A stretch of DNA of 64,000 bases from DASZWJ01 sp963813895. Its GTDB lineage: Bacteria > Pseudomonadota > Gammaproteobacteria > JAURND01. The stretch covers positions 386,956-450,955 of the forward strand of contig CAWFAS010000005.1 in NCBI GenBank assembly GCA_963813895.1, given 5' to 3'. Positions within the stretch are counted from its first letter, which is position 1, and each line of letters starts with the position of its first letter. Shown piece after piece: positions 45,611 through 54,669 of the stretch. A program made the translations under genes and the position numbers. The notes under the pieces were generated by a model. The model saw only the letters and a list, made by a program, of their open reading frames with translations, was not told the DNA's origin and did no database searches.

Positions 45611-45979
45611 TGGTTGCTATCTCATACTAAAAGATACCCTGCAAGCGAAGAAACTCACTGACGACTTGGATCAATTAGTCAGCAATATTGTTCATGACAA
45701 TATTATTAGGGGGATTACCACCCTCAAAGCCCAGCTTGGCAACGTATTTCTGCTCTAAATGAACAAGTTGCTGCTTTGCGGGTGTGTATGGACGGCATAA
45801 CAGAAAGATTGGAACGGCAGGAGTTTTTTGTTCTCAACTCCGCTTTGCAGGGACGATATTTTTAGGGGCGATTATTGGGCTGGTAGTATGCTGCATTTAT
45901 TACCTTGGCTACGGATAGTCAGTTTTGTGGAATTATGGCAGCATAAGACAATACTCATCTTCAAAGGGCAGTAGAGGTC

Positions 45980-46357
45980 ATGAATATCCGGCAATTAAAA
46001 GCGCTCATAGCTCAGGAAGAATCAGAAACCCTGGAGTTTAAAGATGATTGAGGAATGTCAGCGGGAGGGATTCCTGAGCCTGAGTTTAAGGAGAGGACAG
46101 GAGGTGTGGTGGTGGTTTTTAGGTTTAGGGAGCCTATTGGAGTATTAGTCCCTAGATCTGCTATTAAAAAAGTTACTTTAAGCCCAAAGCAAGAAGAAAT
46201 TATGGAAATTCTAAAAAAAAATGGTTCAGTCAGCATACAGGAAATTATGGCGGAGATGGTTAACCCACCCTCACAAAGGATGCTTCAAAAGTACCTTGAG
46301 CAACTTGGACTAGGGGAGAAACATAATCAATTTGTTAATTCAATAAAGCATGGATAA
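45980..46357 (+). pseudogene. AlbA_2/RecG-like protein with internal deletion
   Basis: ATG 45980 opens MNIRQLKALIAQEESETLEF, then KDD, the usual start of an AlbA_2 protein, and stops at 46049. The next frame immediately gives the C-terminal end of the family: PEPEFKERTGGVVVVFRF, LSPKQEEIMEILKKNGSVSI and a winged-helix-like end. About 350 residues in the middle are deleted. It is the third broken member of this family in the window. Confidence 0.65.
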
Positions 46358-46483
46358 ACACAGCCATAAAATAATATTTTATATAAAGTGTGGGGAAAGT
46401 ATGATTGCACGATTAATAACGATTTTTCATAGAATATTTAAAATCGGTTTAAATCATTAATTTGTAAATAATTGGAGCTCTAC

Positions 46484-47056
46484 ATGAACAAAAAATGGCA
46501 AATTATTTTATTTCTCAGCAGCATTTTAGTTTGCAGCAGCGTCTTTGCTAAAAGCGAATTATACAATCCTGTTCAATCCAATACATTTATTCGCAATTTG
46601 AACTCAACCCTGAAGAAAGTTCAAAAAGTTGCAGAAATGCCTGCTATTTTTCCGACGATTATTCCCCGCGATGCCGGACATACTCAATATTTCAGCGGCT
46701 ATGATCAAGATAATACTGCCCCGAGAAAAGGCTATTTCATTTATGTGGATTATACAGCTGACTGTCATGGCGCCCATTATTGTAGTGTCGGCTATTTGTG
46801 GGCTCAAGCTAATGAAAAGCCGGAAACAACTTCTTATGATCTCAATCACCGAAATATTATTGAGCCGGTCAGTTTAGTTCAGCACGTGCAAGGTTATTAT
46901 ACACCGGGGCATGCCATGGGCAGTTATTTTCCGGCGGCGTTACAATGGCGGGATAAAGGTGTGCTCTATACATTAAGCTGGGATGATCATGCGGCTGATA
47001 AGTCGGCGATGATTGCTATGGCTAATTCGGCGATTAGCGCCGCTAGGGTGGATTAG
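46484..47056 (+). CDS. Exported protein of unknown function
   Basis: The start at ATG 46484 has GGAG seven bases upstream and gives 190 residues. The signal peptide is MNKKWQIILFLSSILVCSSV, then FA, with cleavage after VFA (about residue 22). The mature protein has YFIYVDYTADCHGAHYCSVG with two cysteines that could pair, WRDKGVLYTLSWDDHA and a C-terminal helix. The family is not recognised; the layout suggests a periplasmic or surface protein. Downstream the IS begins seven bases after the stop. Confidence 0.65.
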   Translation: MNKKWQIILFLSSILVCSSVFAKSELYNPVQSNTFIRNLNSTLKKVQKVAEMPAIFPTIIPRDAGHTQYFSGYDQDNTAPRKGYFIYVDYTADCHGAHYCSVGYLWAQANEKPETTSYDLNHRNIIEPVSLVQHVQGYYTPGHAMGSYFPAALQWRDKGVLYTLSWDDHAADKSAMIAMANSAISAARVD

Positions 47057-47062
47057 GATGAC

Positions 47063-48631
47063 GGGTGCATTCCACTTTTGTAGGCAGGGCTATTCAACAT
47101 CCAGGCCACCTATAAATGCCATATTTCTCAGTAGATTCCAGCGGCCAGCTTTATAATAAGATCGAAGCAAGAGCATTGCCTCGGCAAATTCTTCCTTCCA
47201 AAAAATACCCGGGCCTTTAAGTCGCATGTTCACCACGCGCCGAATCCCGCTCTCTACACCACCGCTACCAATTGGCAAGCAAGCATCTTTTATTTCTTTA
47301 TATCGCATACGGGGCAGGTGCGTTTTGAAATATTCTCGCTCTCTTAACAAAATCTTGTTTTTAGCTTTATGGCAAACTTCCTCAACTTCCTTAATTAAAA
47401 TATCTAATTTCCCATTCAGTAGGCGTTTCCGCTGTTTATTGACCCATTTTTTGGCATCAGCTTTAGTCCACTTTTTTTGAGTCGCAATACTTGTTAAATG
47501 TTCTACCGCATGATAAAAATCAAGCACCAGCCAACACTGCTTTAACTCACACCCCAAATCAGCAATTAATTTATTTACACGCTCCCATATCCATACCGCT
47601 CCATCTGAAAAAAATATTAATTGGTCCGCCAACCCAGCACCCAATTTTTTCAAATAATATAGCAACATACTAAATATAGCATCAGGGCCGTCCAAGCTGG
47701 CATCCATAAAAGGAGATATTTTTCGATCTTTTTCACCTTTTTCGTTGACAACATAAATCAATATTAGTTTTGGTTCACGCCAATCAGTGTGATATCTATT
47801 ACGATTTTTCTTGGTTTTATGGCCTTTCTTATTTCTGCGCGTTCGTACTCTGCCGCCATCGGTTGAAATCACCACATGTTTCCCTTTGAATTCCTTGTCC
47901 AAGAGAACCTTGCCAGATTCATAACAGACTCTGGCTCTCATCGCAAAACGTTTAAATATCAATCGGATTGTTTTGATGTCCAACTTAAATCCATATAACG
48001 TTTCCATTAAGCGCCCCGACTCTTCTAATGAGCACGCAGCTGTAGCAAACAAGCTAACCCGAGAAGAAAAGGCAGGCGTGCACCTGTCATGAATACCCAA
48101 CAATAGTAGCCGAGGATGGAAACCTCGCTTGCTCTGCATTTTTTTGAGATTTGATTTTTGATGGTAATAGGGAACCATTACGATAACCTGTGTACCACCT
48201 AGCATTCTGACTCTTACCGCACGGTACCCTAAATTCCTGTATTTCTTCGGTAGGGATTTCACTAGGTCTTTTTCAGCCTTAATTAAATCATCGCTATTCA
48301 AGGCTTCTTGCAGTTTAATGGCAGATAGGAGGTCTGCAAGCCTTATCGCATTAGCATGATTTTCTTTTTCAAGTGCTTCAAATTCATCTGCGTCACGAAC
48401 ATCAACAAAGCTTGAATTCAATAGCTGAAGTTCAGTAATCAATCTCTCGACTTCAGTTTTTAAATCTGCAATGATAGGGTTGCTGCTGAATGTATTATCC
48501 ATAACGCTCCTTTTCTATTTTAGACGGTAAAAAAAGAGTGTTTTAATGCATTTCAGCGGAATAACCACTGGTTTTTAAGCGATTTTCAACTATTGTTGGA
48601 TAAATTCCGCCTACTTTTCGGGAATGCACCC
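47063..48631 (-). mobile_element. Insertion sequence of 1,569 bp, apparently complete
   Basis: The inverted ends GGGTGCATTCCACTTTTGTA and (right, reversed) GGGTGCATTCCCGAAAAGTA share the outer 11 bp and most of the next 13. One transposase gene fills the element. No obvious target duplication was seen at the flanks. Confidence 0.85.
47090..48502 (-). CDS. DDE transposase (ISKra4-like)
   Basis: The 470-residue protein has an N-terminal part with a predicted coiled coil, then SLEESGRLMETLYGF, ISTDGGRVRTRRNKKGHKTK (first Asp), IFFSDGAVWIWERV with LVLDFYHAVEHL (second Asp region), and PIGSGGVESGIRRVVNMRLK with GPGIFW (Glu region). The last motif is typical of ISKra4-type transposases. The frame is intact and the ends are present, so the element may be mobile. 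The ATG at 48502 follows AAAGGAGCGTT. Confidence 0.8.
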   Translation of the reverse strand: MDNTFSSNPIIADLKTEVERLITELQLLNSSFVDVRDADEFEALEKENHANAIRLADLLSAIKLQEALNSDDLIKAEKDLVKSLPKKYRNLGYRAVRVRMLGGTQVIVMVPYYHQKSNLKKMQSKRGFHPRLLLLGIHDRCTPAFSSRVSLFATAACSLEESGRLMETLYGFKLDIKTIRLIFKRFAMRARVCYESGKVLLDKEFKGKHVVISTDGGRVRTRRNKKGHKTKKNRNRYHTDWREPKLILIYVVNEKGEKDRKISPFMDASLDGPDAIFSMLLYYLKKLGAGLADQLIFFSDGAVWIWERVNKLIADLGCELKQCWLVLDFYHAVEHLTSIATQKKWTKADAKKWVNKQRKRLLNGKLDILIKEVEEVCHKAKNKILLREREYFKTHLPRMRYKEIKDACLPIGSGGVESGIRRVVNMRLKGPGIFWKEEFAEAMLLLRSYYKAGRWNLLRNMAFIGGLDVE

Positions 48632-49021
48632 TATTGCTGGGAGCTTTGGCTCCTATAACTTTTTCAGTAATATTTTGATTTCAAGGGCCTCAGTTTGCTG
48701 AGGGTGCGCTGGAAGCGCAGGTGACACTTGAAATCAACGTACTTATTCCGCTCTAGCCCACCCCTTGGGACAAGTGGGACAAACACGAATTTTTCATTTG
48801 TCCCACCCTGTATTAATTCAACTAATTGTTTTTAAATACTTTTATTGCGATGGGACAAATGGTATAAGCAGGACAAGCTTTTTTTTCATTTTTTTATTTT
48901 TCCTGATAGATATCACTACGAAAATCTTCAACTGTACCCAATGAAACTCTTATGTAAAAATAGGGTTTCCTTGATGGGACGCAAGTGTCAAATTTCTAAG
49001 AATGCCAGGAGGGCCTTATAC
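48632..49021. other. Intergenic region with TTGTCCC repeats
   Basis: GGGACAAGTGGGACAAAC and related TTGTCCC/GGGACAA pieces occur at 48768-48870. The same kind of cluster lies at 52240-52350 before an AlbA-type gene. No gene is accepted here. Confidence 0.45.
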
Positions 49022-49455
49022 ATGATTAGGTTTTACTCGTCGACGACCACGAATTGATACACAGCAGCATGAAATTACTGCTGAATGATACTGAAACCAT
49101 TAACGTAGTTGGGGAGGTGGAAAATGGTGAAGAAGCTATTCGCGTTGCCCGCGAACTCAATCCTGATATTGTCCTGATAGACCTCAATATGCCAGGCATG
49201 GGCGGGTTTGAGGCTGTTGCGCGTCTGCTGCGACATAAGCCATCACCGTTACTGCAGTTGAACGAGCGTGAGCTGCAGATTCTCCTGATGGTTGTGAGCG
49301 GTATGAAAAGAGGTGATATTGCAAAGAGTTTATATCTCGGTAAGAAAACGATTAGCGGATATGTGGCTAAGGTATTAAAAAAACTGGGGGTTAAATCGGA
49401 TACAGACGCGGTGCATATGGTGATGGAGAGTGATTTGCTAGATGGGGGTACTTAG
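49022..49455 (+). pseudogene. LetA/GacA/UvrY-like response regulator, frameshifted and internally deleted
   Basis: Restoring one G after ATGATTAG gives MIRVLLVDDHELIHSS, the start of a NarL/GacA-type receiver domain. It continues MKLLLNDTETINVVGEVENG, then DIVLIDLNMPGMGGFEAV with the phosphorylatable Asp. After RHKPSP it jumps straight to LNERELQILLMVVSGMKRGD, the LuxR-type helix-turn-helix, so about 60-70 residues are missing. GacA/LetA controls transmission traits in Legionella. This copy cannot work; an intact one may lie elsewhere. Confidence 0.75.
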
Positions 49456-49560
49456 AGGCTTGTTGGCTTTACTAGGTATGGAGGCTTGTATCTTTATATA
49501 AGGGTAGGGAGACCTAAAACCAAAAGGTAGCTCCAGCGTAGCACCAGAATTTCTTCCGAT

Positions 49561-49878
49561 ATGCGACAATTAGTCCATGTTGTGAAAATAAGCAATAAAG
49601 GGATTTTGGCCAATGCGCCAAAAATATTGCTACTTGCAGCACCAGCAATTAGAGAAGTACCTAATTTAACTCCACAGCGTGATGATGCTTCAATTAAAAA
49701 ATCACAATATTTAGTTGCGTTGTATCAACAGATAGCGGAAGAAGAGGGTTGTAGTTTTTTAGATACATCCGTTGTAGTTACTTCTAGTACACTCGATGGA
49801 GTACATCTTGATGGGTCTGAAAATAAATTATTAGGTTATGCTATTGCTAAAAAAGTGAAGCAAATTTTGGTTATTTAA
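49561..49878 (+). pseudogene. SGNH/GDSL hydrolase C-terminal fragment
   Basis: The ~105 codons include ILANAPKILLLAAPAIREVP (an SGNH block III-like segment), KSQYLVALYQQIAEEEGCSF and TLDGVHLDGSENKLLGYAIA. The D-x-x-H of TLDGVHLD provides the catalytic Asp/His of block V. The N-terminal GDS box with the Ser nucleophile is absent. The ATG at 49561 has no ribosome-binding site. Confidence 0.6.
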
Positions 49879-50002
49879 AGCAGTTTTTTATTTTTTAAAT
49901 TTGCACCTATACAAGATATACATTTTATCGTTATCAACAAGAAAGCCAATGCGTGGAAAAAAGTAGGATATCTATATTGAAAGAATTGGGCGTGGAGGAA
50001 GT

Positions 50003-51064
50003 ATGAAAAAACAACACCAAGACAAGGGGTTAAACATCCGCAACAGCACTGCTGAATTCTTGATATTTACCCGGCAAGCAGGGGCGGCCAGCATTCAGGT
50101 TCGCTTCGAGGATGAAACAATCTGGTTGACCCAGAAACTGATTGCCGAGCTCTTTGACGTGAGTTTGCCCACCATTAACGAACATTTAAAGAATATATTC
50201 ACATCCGGTGAATTAGATGAACGGGCAGTTATTCGGAAATTCCGAATAACTGCCGCCGACGGCAAGAACTACCAGACTCAGCACTACAACCTGGATGTCA
50301 TAATCTCCGTGGGTTATCGCGTCAACTCGGTTCGTGCTACACAATTTCGTCAATGGGCGACCCAGGTGCTGCGTGAGTTCGCTATCAAAGGCTTTGTACT
50401 CGATAAGAAACGTCTGGAAAATGGGGCATTTTTGGGCGAGGATTATTACGAACGCCTACTAGAAGAAATTCGCGAGATTCGCCTCTCAGAACGACGCTTT
50501 TATCAGAAGATTACCGATATCTATGTTACTGCTGTGGATTATAACCCTAACGCACCTACTACGAAGGATTTTTTTGCCAAACTGCAGAATAAGCTGCACT
50601 ATGCCATTCACGGTCGGACGGCTGCAGAACTTATCTTAGAGTGCGCTGATGGCACAAGCCAACACATGGGATTGAGTACTTGGGAGAAAGCTCCTCATGG
50701 CAGAATCCTTAAGACCGATGTCGTTTTAGCTAAAAATTACTTGACCCAAGATGAGCTGCAAGCGCTGGGACGAATTGTCAACGCTTATCTCGACCTTGCT
50801 GAAGAGCGTGCTCAGCGCCGTACTCCCATGACTATGGAAGATTGGGCTAAACGACTTGATCAGTTTTTGGAATTTACCGAACGCGATGTGTTGCAAGATG
50901 CTGGTCGGGTCAGTGCTGAGTTCGCTAAGATTCATGCTGAAAGCGAGTTTGAAAAATATCGGAAGATTCAGGAGCAGCGATACGAATCAGATTTTGATCG
51001 GTTGGTTGAAGCGGCATCTTCGCCGGAGGCGCTTGACCAGATTGAACAGCAATTGAAAAATTAA
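50003..51064 (+). CDS. RhuM family protein
   Basis: The 353-residue protein matches RhuM throughout: VRFEDETIWLTQKLIAELFD, SLPTINEHLKNIFTSGELDE, YNLDVIISVGYRVNSVRATQ with FRQWATQVLREF, then the C-terminal HAIHGRTAAELI-type segment (residues ~198-210), GRIVNAYLDLAEERAQRRTP and MEDWAKRLDQFLEF. RhuM-like proteins carry a Bro-N-like DNA-binding part and occur on mobile islands, often near Fic/Doc or restriction genes; the activity is not established. The ATG follows GTGGAGGAAGT. It is full length, one of few intact non-effector genes here. Confidence 0.88.
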   Translation: MKKQHQDKGLNIRNSTAEFLIFTRQAGAASIQVRFEDETIWLTQKLIAELFDVSLPTINEHLKNIFTSGELDERAVIRKFRITAADGKNYQTQHYNLDVIISVGYRVNSVRATQFRQWATQVLREFAIKGFVLDKKRLENGAFLGEDYYERLLEEIREIRLSERRFYQKITDIYVTAVDYNPNAPTTKDFFAKLQNKLHYAIHGRTAAELILECADGTSQHMGLSTWEKAPHGRILKTDVVLAKNYLTQDELQALGRIVNAYLDLAEERAQRRTPMTMEDWAKRLDQFLEFTERDVLQDAGRVSAEFAKIHAESEFEKYRKIQEQRYESDFDRLVEAASSPEALDQIEQQLKN

Positions 51065-51700
51065 GTACAAGGAAAATGCTACAGTATTGACATATTTCAG
51101 AATGACCTTACTATGAGGAATTAAAATTAATACATGATAAATTGATAATGAAGATGTAATTTTGGTGGCTTTGCCCCCAAACCCCTACGCTCGCCGCTAG
51201 TCAGGGTTGCAGGGAAAAACCTGCAACCCTTTGAATAGCGTGGGGTCGCCTCCAAAATATCAAGGTCAAGCCCTTCGGGTGCGCTGCGCGCAACCTTGAC
51301 ATTTCTCCGGCTCCTGAGACCGACTGACTTATTTGACCGCCCCAATGTATGCGCTGGCAATCGCTGATCTGCTGTGGCCAGCTATTTCTGCGATTTCCTG
51401 ACGGGCTGTTTGGTCCAGTTGCCGGTTTACTTGGGCATTAATATTTTTTATGAGGCTTTCTTGACCGGTGATGTGGGGGATGAGTTTATCTCGATAAATA
51501 TAGATTCAACTTTCTATTCAGGGTGTTGTTCACTGTTGAAAATAATGACGAGTTTTTCTTTTCCTCCTTTGCAGTGGAAGCAGTCAACGCCATGATATTG
51601 CCAGTGGAGGCGATTGATGCGCTGGTGGTGATACTCATCAAGGATCCAAAATAGCAAAATCTATTGTGCTGCCTTAGCTACTTTTACCCAAGTTAGTTTG
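51065..51700 (-). other. GC-rich decayed mobile-element region
   Basis: At 51160-51360 the minus strand reads GAGAAATGTCAAGGTTGCGC, then GAAGGGCTTGACCTTG and GGGGGCAAAGCC, sequence often found beside mobilisation or integrase genes. Further up, a start-less frame ILDEYHHQRINRLHWQYHGV, then DCFHCKGGKEKLVIIF, ends at a stop near 51528, and IAxHSRSAI-A-YIGAVK near 51340-51390 resembles an integrase tail. It is probably the residue of an integrated element. Confidence 0.35.
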
Positions 51701-51738
51701 AAAAAAAATGGTTCTATGAAATTTAGAAGTGGTTGAAA

Positions 51739-51786
51739 ACCCATCCTTCTCCACAAGTTGAGAAGGATGGGTGTCTTGTTTTTTTA
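51739..51786 (+). terminator. Strong rho-independent terminator
   Basis: A perfect 13-bp stem (ACCCATCCTTCTC / GAGAAGGATGGGT) with an 8-nt loop is followed by GTCTTGTTTTTTT. The gene it served is no longer recognisable; the remnant of an IS-like sequence lies upstream. Confidence 0.8.
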
Positions 51787-52065
51787 CCCACTCAAAACAT
51801 CATAGAGCCATCCATTTTGAAAAAATATTTTTCGAAGCCTGGAAATTGAAGTGATTTATTAGAAATTACCGCTAATCAAGAATAATGCTTTGATTTATCA
51901 CTAGGCTTTGGCGGCGTAATTTGCTAAAATCCAGTATATATATGCTAATATTAGTTAATATTTAAGAGGTTTTGTATTATGGCTGAAAAAAGGGCGAAAT
52001 AAACAACTATGTGGGACTTGCAAAAATTTTAATGGAAAAGAAAATCAATTCCCCTTCCAGCACTC

Positions 52066-52190
52066 TCAATCATAAATCTCCGCGGGCAACGGCAATCTAT
52101 GCTCGACTTGATCTTGATCCGGTACGTGCTTCTATGGAAAAGGCTACCCATGCTATGCTGGCAGCAGCGGGGCGGGGCCTGAAGCTCTAG
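52066..52190 (+). pseudogene. Tyrosine integrase C-terminal remnant
   Basis: NHKSPRATAIYARLDLDPVR, then ASMEKATHAMLAAAGRGLKL, ends at 52190. H-x-S-x-x-T-x-x-YARL is the His/Tyr box of phage integrases. Upstream codons are out of frame. It is the second integrase tail in the window. Confidence 0.7.
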
Positions 52191-52368
52191 TAGAGAAGTA
52201 AGTACCTGCAGCGGCTGAAATAAAATAAGATAAAGTCTTTGTCCCGCTTGTCCCTTTGTCCCAAGGCTATAATTTGTATTATAATCAAACGGTTATAATA
52301 ACTTTGAGCGGGACAAAAGGGTAATTGATGTTTGTCCCGTTTTGTCCCTTTAAGGTAACATTTTTCAG
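52191..52368. other. Upstream region with TGTCCC repeats
   Basis: TTTGTCCCGCTTGTCCCTTT, then TGTCCC, and after an ATAATTTGTATTATAATC inverted repeat, GGGACAAAAGGG and TTTGTCCCGTTTTGTCCCTT. The arrangement may be an operator or a recombination site for the gene at 52369. Confidence 0.4.
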
Positions 52369-53785
52369 ATGGATATTATTAAAATCGCACAATTACCAGA
52401 AGGGCAAACCTTAGAATTCAAACGAGATACCTCTTCGTTGGATACCATTTTGAAAGCTGTTATTGCGTTTGCGAATTCGGCCAGCGGCATTATTCTGATT
52501 GGTGTTGACGATGATGGATCGATTGTTGGCCTTGCGGAACCAGCTAAAACACAGGAGCAGGTTGCTAACGTCATTGCACATCGAATAAAACCACAACTTC
52601 TGCCCGAGTTTAGCATCATAGAAGTTCAGCATAAATCAGTATTAGTTGTACAGGTTGAACATATTCCTGCGCCTTTTTATCTCACGAATAAAGGTGAAGA
52701 AGGGGTGTTTATCCGCCTGGGCAATTCTACGCGCTTTAGCCAGTAAAGAGACGATTGCGGGAATAAAACGCGCTGGTCACCACCCGTACTTTGATAAAGC
52801 ACCGTGCGACAATGCGGGAGAAAAAGATTTAGACTGGCCGTTAATTCAGAAGACATTGGCCAATAGCAAGGTATCGATTGACGCTGAAAAATTAATGAGT
52901 TTGGGGATTCTAACACACAAAGGTAAGCGCGTAGTTGCTACCAATGGCGGCATTATCCTTTTTGGAAAACCAGAAATACTGCGCGAATATTTTCCTTTTG
53001 CCCAAGTAAGATGCGCGCGCTTTGCCGGTAACAGTCGGGCTGAGTTTATCGATAGGCTTGATATAGAGGGTAGTATTTTACATGCTGTTGATGAAGTACC
53101 TAAATTCATCCGACGCAATACAAAAATGGCTGCGACATTTGGAGCGATGCAGCCCAAGGACATCGCAGAATATCCGATGAGTGGTATTCGTGAAGCGCTA
53201 AGCAATGCTTTAGTACACGCCAATTATGAAATTTTGGGAACACGTATTTTTGTGGCTGTTTATGACGACAGATTGGAGATTCAAAACCCTGGCATTATGC
53301 CGCCCGGCATGAGCATTGAGCAATTTAAAGCGGGTGTTAGTCGCATCCGTAACCCTGTTATAGCTAGAGTTTTTGGCGAACTTAATCTGGTAGAAGAATG
53401 GGGTAGTGGCTATAAAAGAATCAAAGAAGCCTGTCAGCAGGGTGGTTACCCAGAGCCACACTGGGAGGAGCTGGGTACTGTTTTGCGAATGACATTTTTT
53501 CCTCACCCAGATTTTGTTCACGAAACCAGGGAGCAAGTCGGGACTAAGTTGAAATTAACGTCAGAGGCTATCCTGTTATTACAGCTGTGTCAGCAACCCA
53601 GAACTTTAGTTGAATTGATGTCGGCATTATTTTTAAAGAACCGGACTAAATTTAAGGAAAAACATTTGAACCCGTTAATAGAGCAAGGGTTGTTACAGAT
53701 GACTATTCCTGATAAACCAAACAGTCGTATGCAAAAGTACCAAGTTACATCGGCGGGATTGGAGCTATATCAGTACAAAGAATGA
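52369..53785 (+). pseudogene. AlbA_2 / RecG-like ATP-binding protein, split by frameshift
   Basis: From ATG 52369 the AlbA_2 domain reads LPEGQTLEFKRDTSSLDTIL, then FANSASGIILIGVDDDGSIV and VFIRLGNSTRFSQ, with stop at 52744. In the next frame, from about 52740, it continues ASKETIAGIKRAGHHPYFD, GIREALSNALVHANYEI, IQNPGIMPPGMS and EEWGSGYKRIKEACQQGGYP, with a winged-helix end. A single-base change at about 52735 would restore one ~470-residue protein. Such proteins are predicted regulators with a DNA/ATP-binding part. The break is at the same domain border as in the paralogue at 36060-37392. Confidence 0.75.
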
Positions 53786-53830
53786 CATTTATGTTTATGT
53801 TGTGATGCTGTAGGTTATCAACATACCTAT

Positions 53831-54067
53831 TTGCGCTACGTCCACCTTCACCAGCTAACTAATGAAAGCATCAGGCAAAAGTTGGTATTGAGCCGAAAAA
53901 TAGTGGTGCGGTCTCTCCTCTCAGCACCCCAGGCAGACAAACGATCCAATGCAGCCCAATGGGAAGTTGCTTCCACACCTTTTAATAATCCGGCAGCACC
54001 TAAAATTAAACTGCCTGTGCAAACTGAAATTGTCCAGGTCAAGCGCAGTCATCCCGTCATAAAATAA
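53831..54067 (+). CDS. Doubtful small protein
   Basis: The 78-residue frame (RYVHLHQLTNESIRQKLVLS and so on) is basic and Pro/Lys-rich at the end, without a ribosome-binding site or family. It is reported only because it fills the gap after the AlbA-type gene. Confidence 0.2.
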   Translation: MRYVHLHQLTNESIRQKLVLSRKIVVRSLLSAPQADKRSNAAQWEVASTPFNNPAAPKIKLPVQTEIVQVKRSHPVIK

Positions 54068-54125
54068 AAAAGCAATTCGCATATTAATCACCTCTAATCA
54101 GTCAAATTTTATGAACTGGAAAGTG

Positions 54126-54266
54126 CTATTCTTTTCTCGCCACCGTTAAAATGCGCTCAGTTTTTTGCCCTGAAAATTTAGAGCCATCGATGCCATATTG
54201 GCCTAAGACTTTAAATCCATTCCTAGCTAACATCTCCTGCAATTCTTTTGCTGTATAAAGTTGCAT
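54126..54266 (-). pseudogene. SAM-dependent methyltransferase C-terminal fragment
   Basis: A 46-codon minus-strand frame reads MQLYTAKELQEMLARNGFKV, then LGQYGIDGSKFSGQKTERIL and TVARKE. The YT-x-x-EL-x-x-x-L-x-x-x-GF-x-V pattern followed by TERILTVARK is the C-terminal end of class I methyltransferases of the UbiE/COQ5 type. The SAM-binding part is missing. Confidence 0.6.
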
Positions 54267-54393
54267 TTAATTTTGTCGCCAAAATTTAGCGGCTAATATT
54301 GACGAATTAAATTGCCGCAAAACTTTAATGTTTAAGACTTTTTTAAGAGATGGTTTAATAGCTTCATTGAAATCAAAATGATGGTGATTAGTG

Positions 54394-54669
54394 ATGTGTC
54401 AGGTAAATTATACTAATTTTAAAAATTGTTACGAAATTTTGGATCAAATTTTAATAAAGCTTTTTTACAACGAGCTCAAAGAAAATCCAAAACCAAAATC
54501 AATTAGCAAATCAATCTATCTTACAATGTTGACCATAGGCATTTTAGAAAAATTGGGAAATAAGTTTCCAACACAAAAAGAAATAGATTTTGTTGAATCC
54601 TGCCTCAAGCGATACGGTAGTCGCAAATCTGTAAAAGTTTTTTTTAAAGCTGCATGCTTAGCTGCATAA
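54394..54669 (+). CDS. Small hypothetical protein
   Basis: The ~91-residue helical protein (MCQVNYTNFKNCYEILDQIL and so on) has no recognised family. ATG 54394 has no clear ribosome-binding site. Its 3' end overlaps the convergent SAHH-like gene by 26 bp. TQKEIDFVESCLKRYGSRKS resembles a helix-turn-helix-type segment, but weakly. Confidence 0.4.
   Translation: MCQVNYTNFKNCYEILDQILIKLFYNELKENPKPKSISKSIYLTMLTIGILEKLGNKFPTQKEIDFVESCLKRYGSRKSVKVFFKAACLAA

Noticed and set aside
51127..51360. Minus-strand frame of 77 codons taken as a gene
   Set aside because: It is GC-rich and contains common plasmid-type sequence (GGGGGCAAAGCC); probably non-coding flank of a mobilisation or integrase gene.
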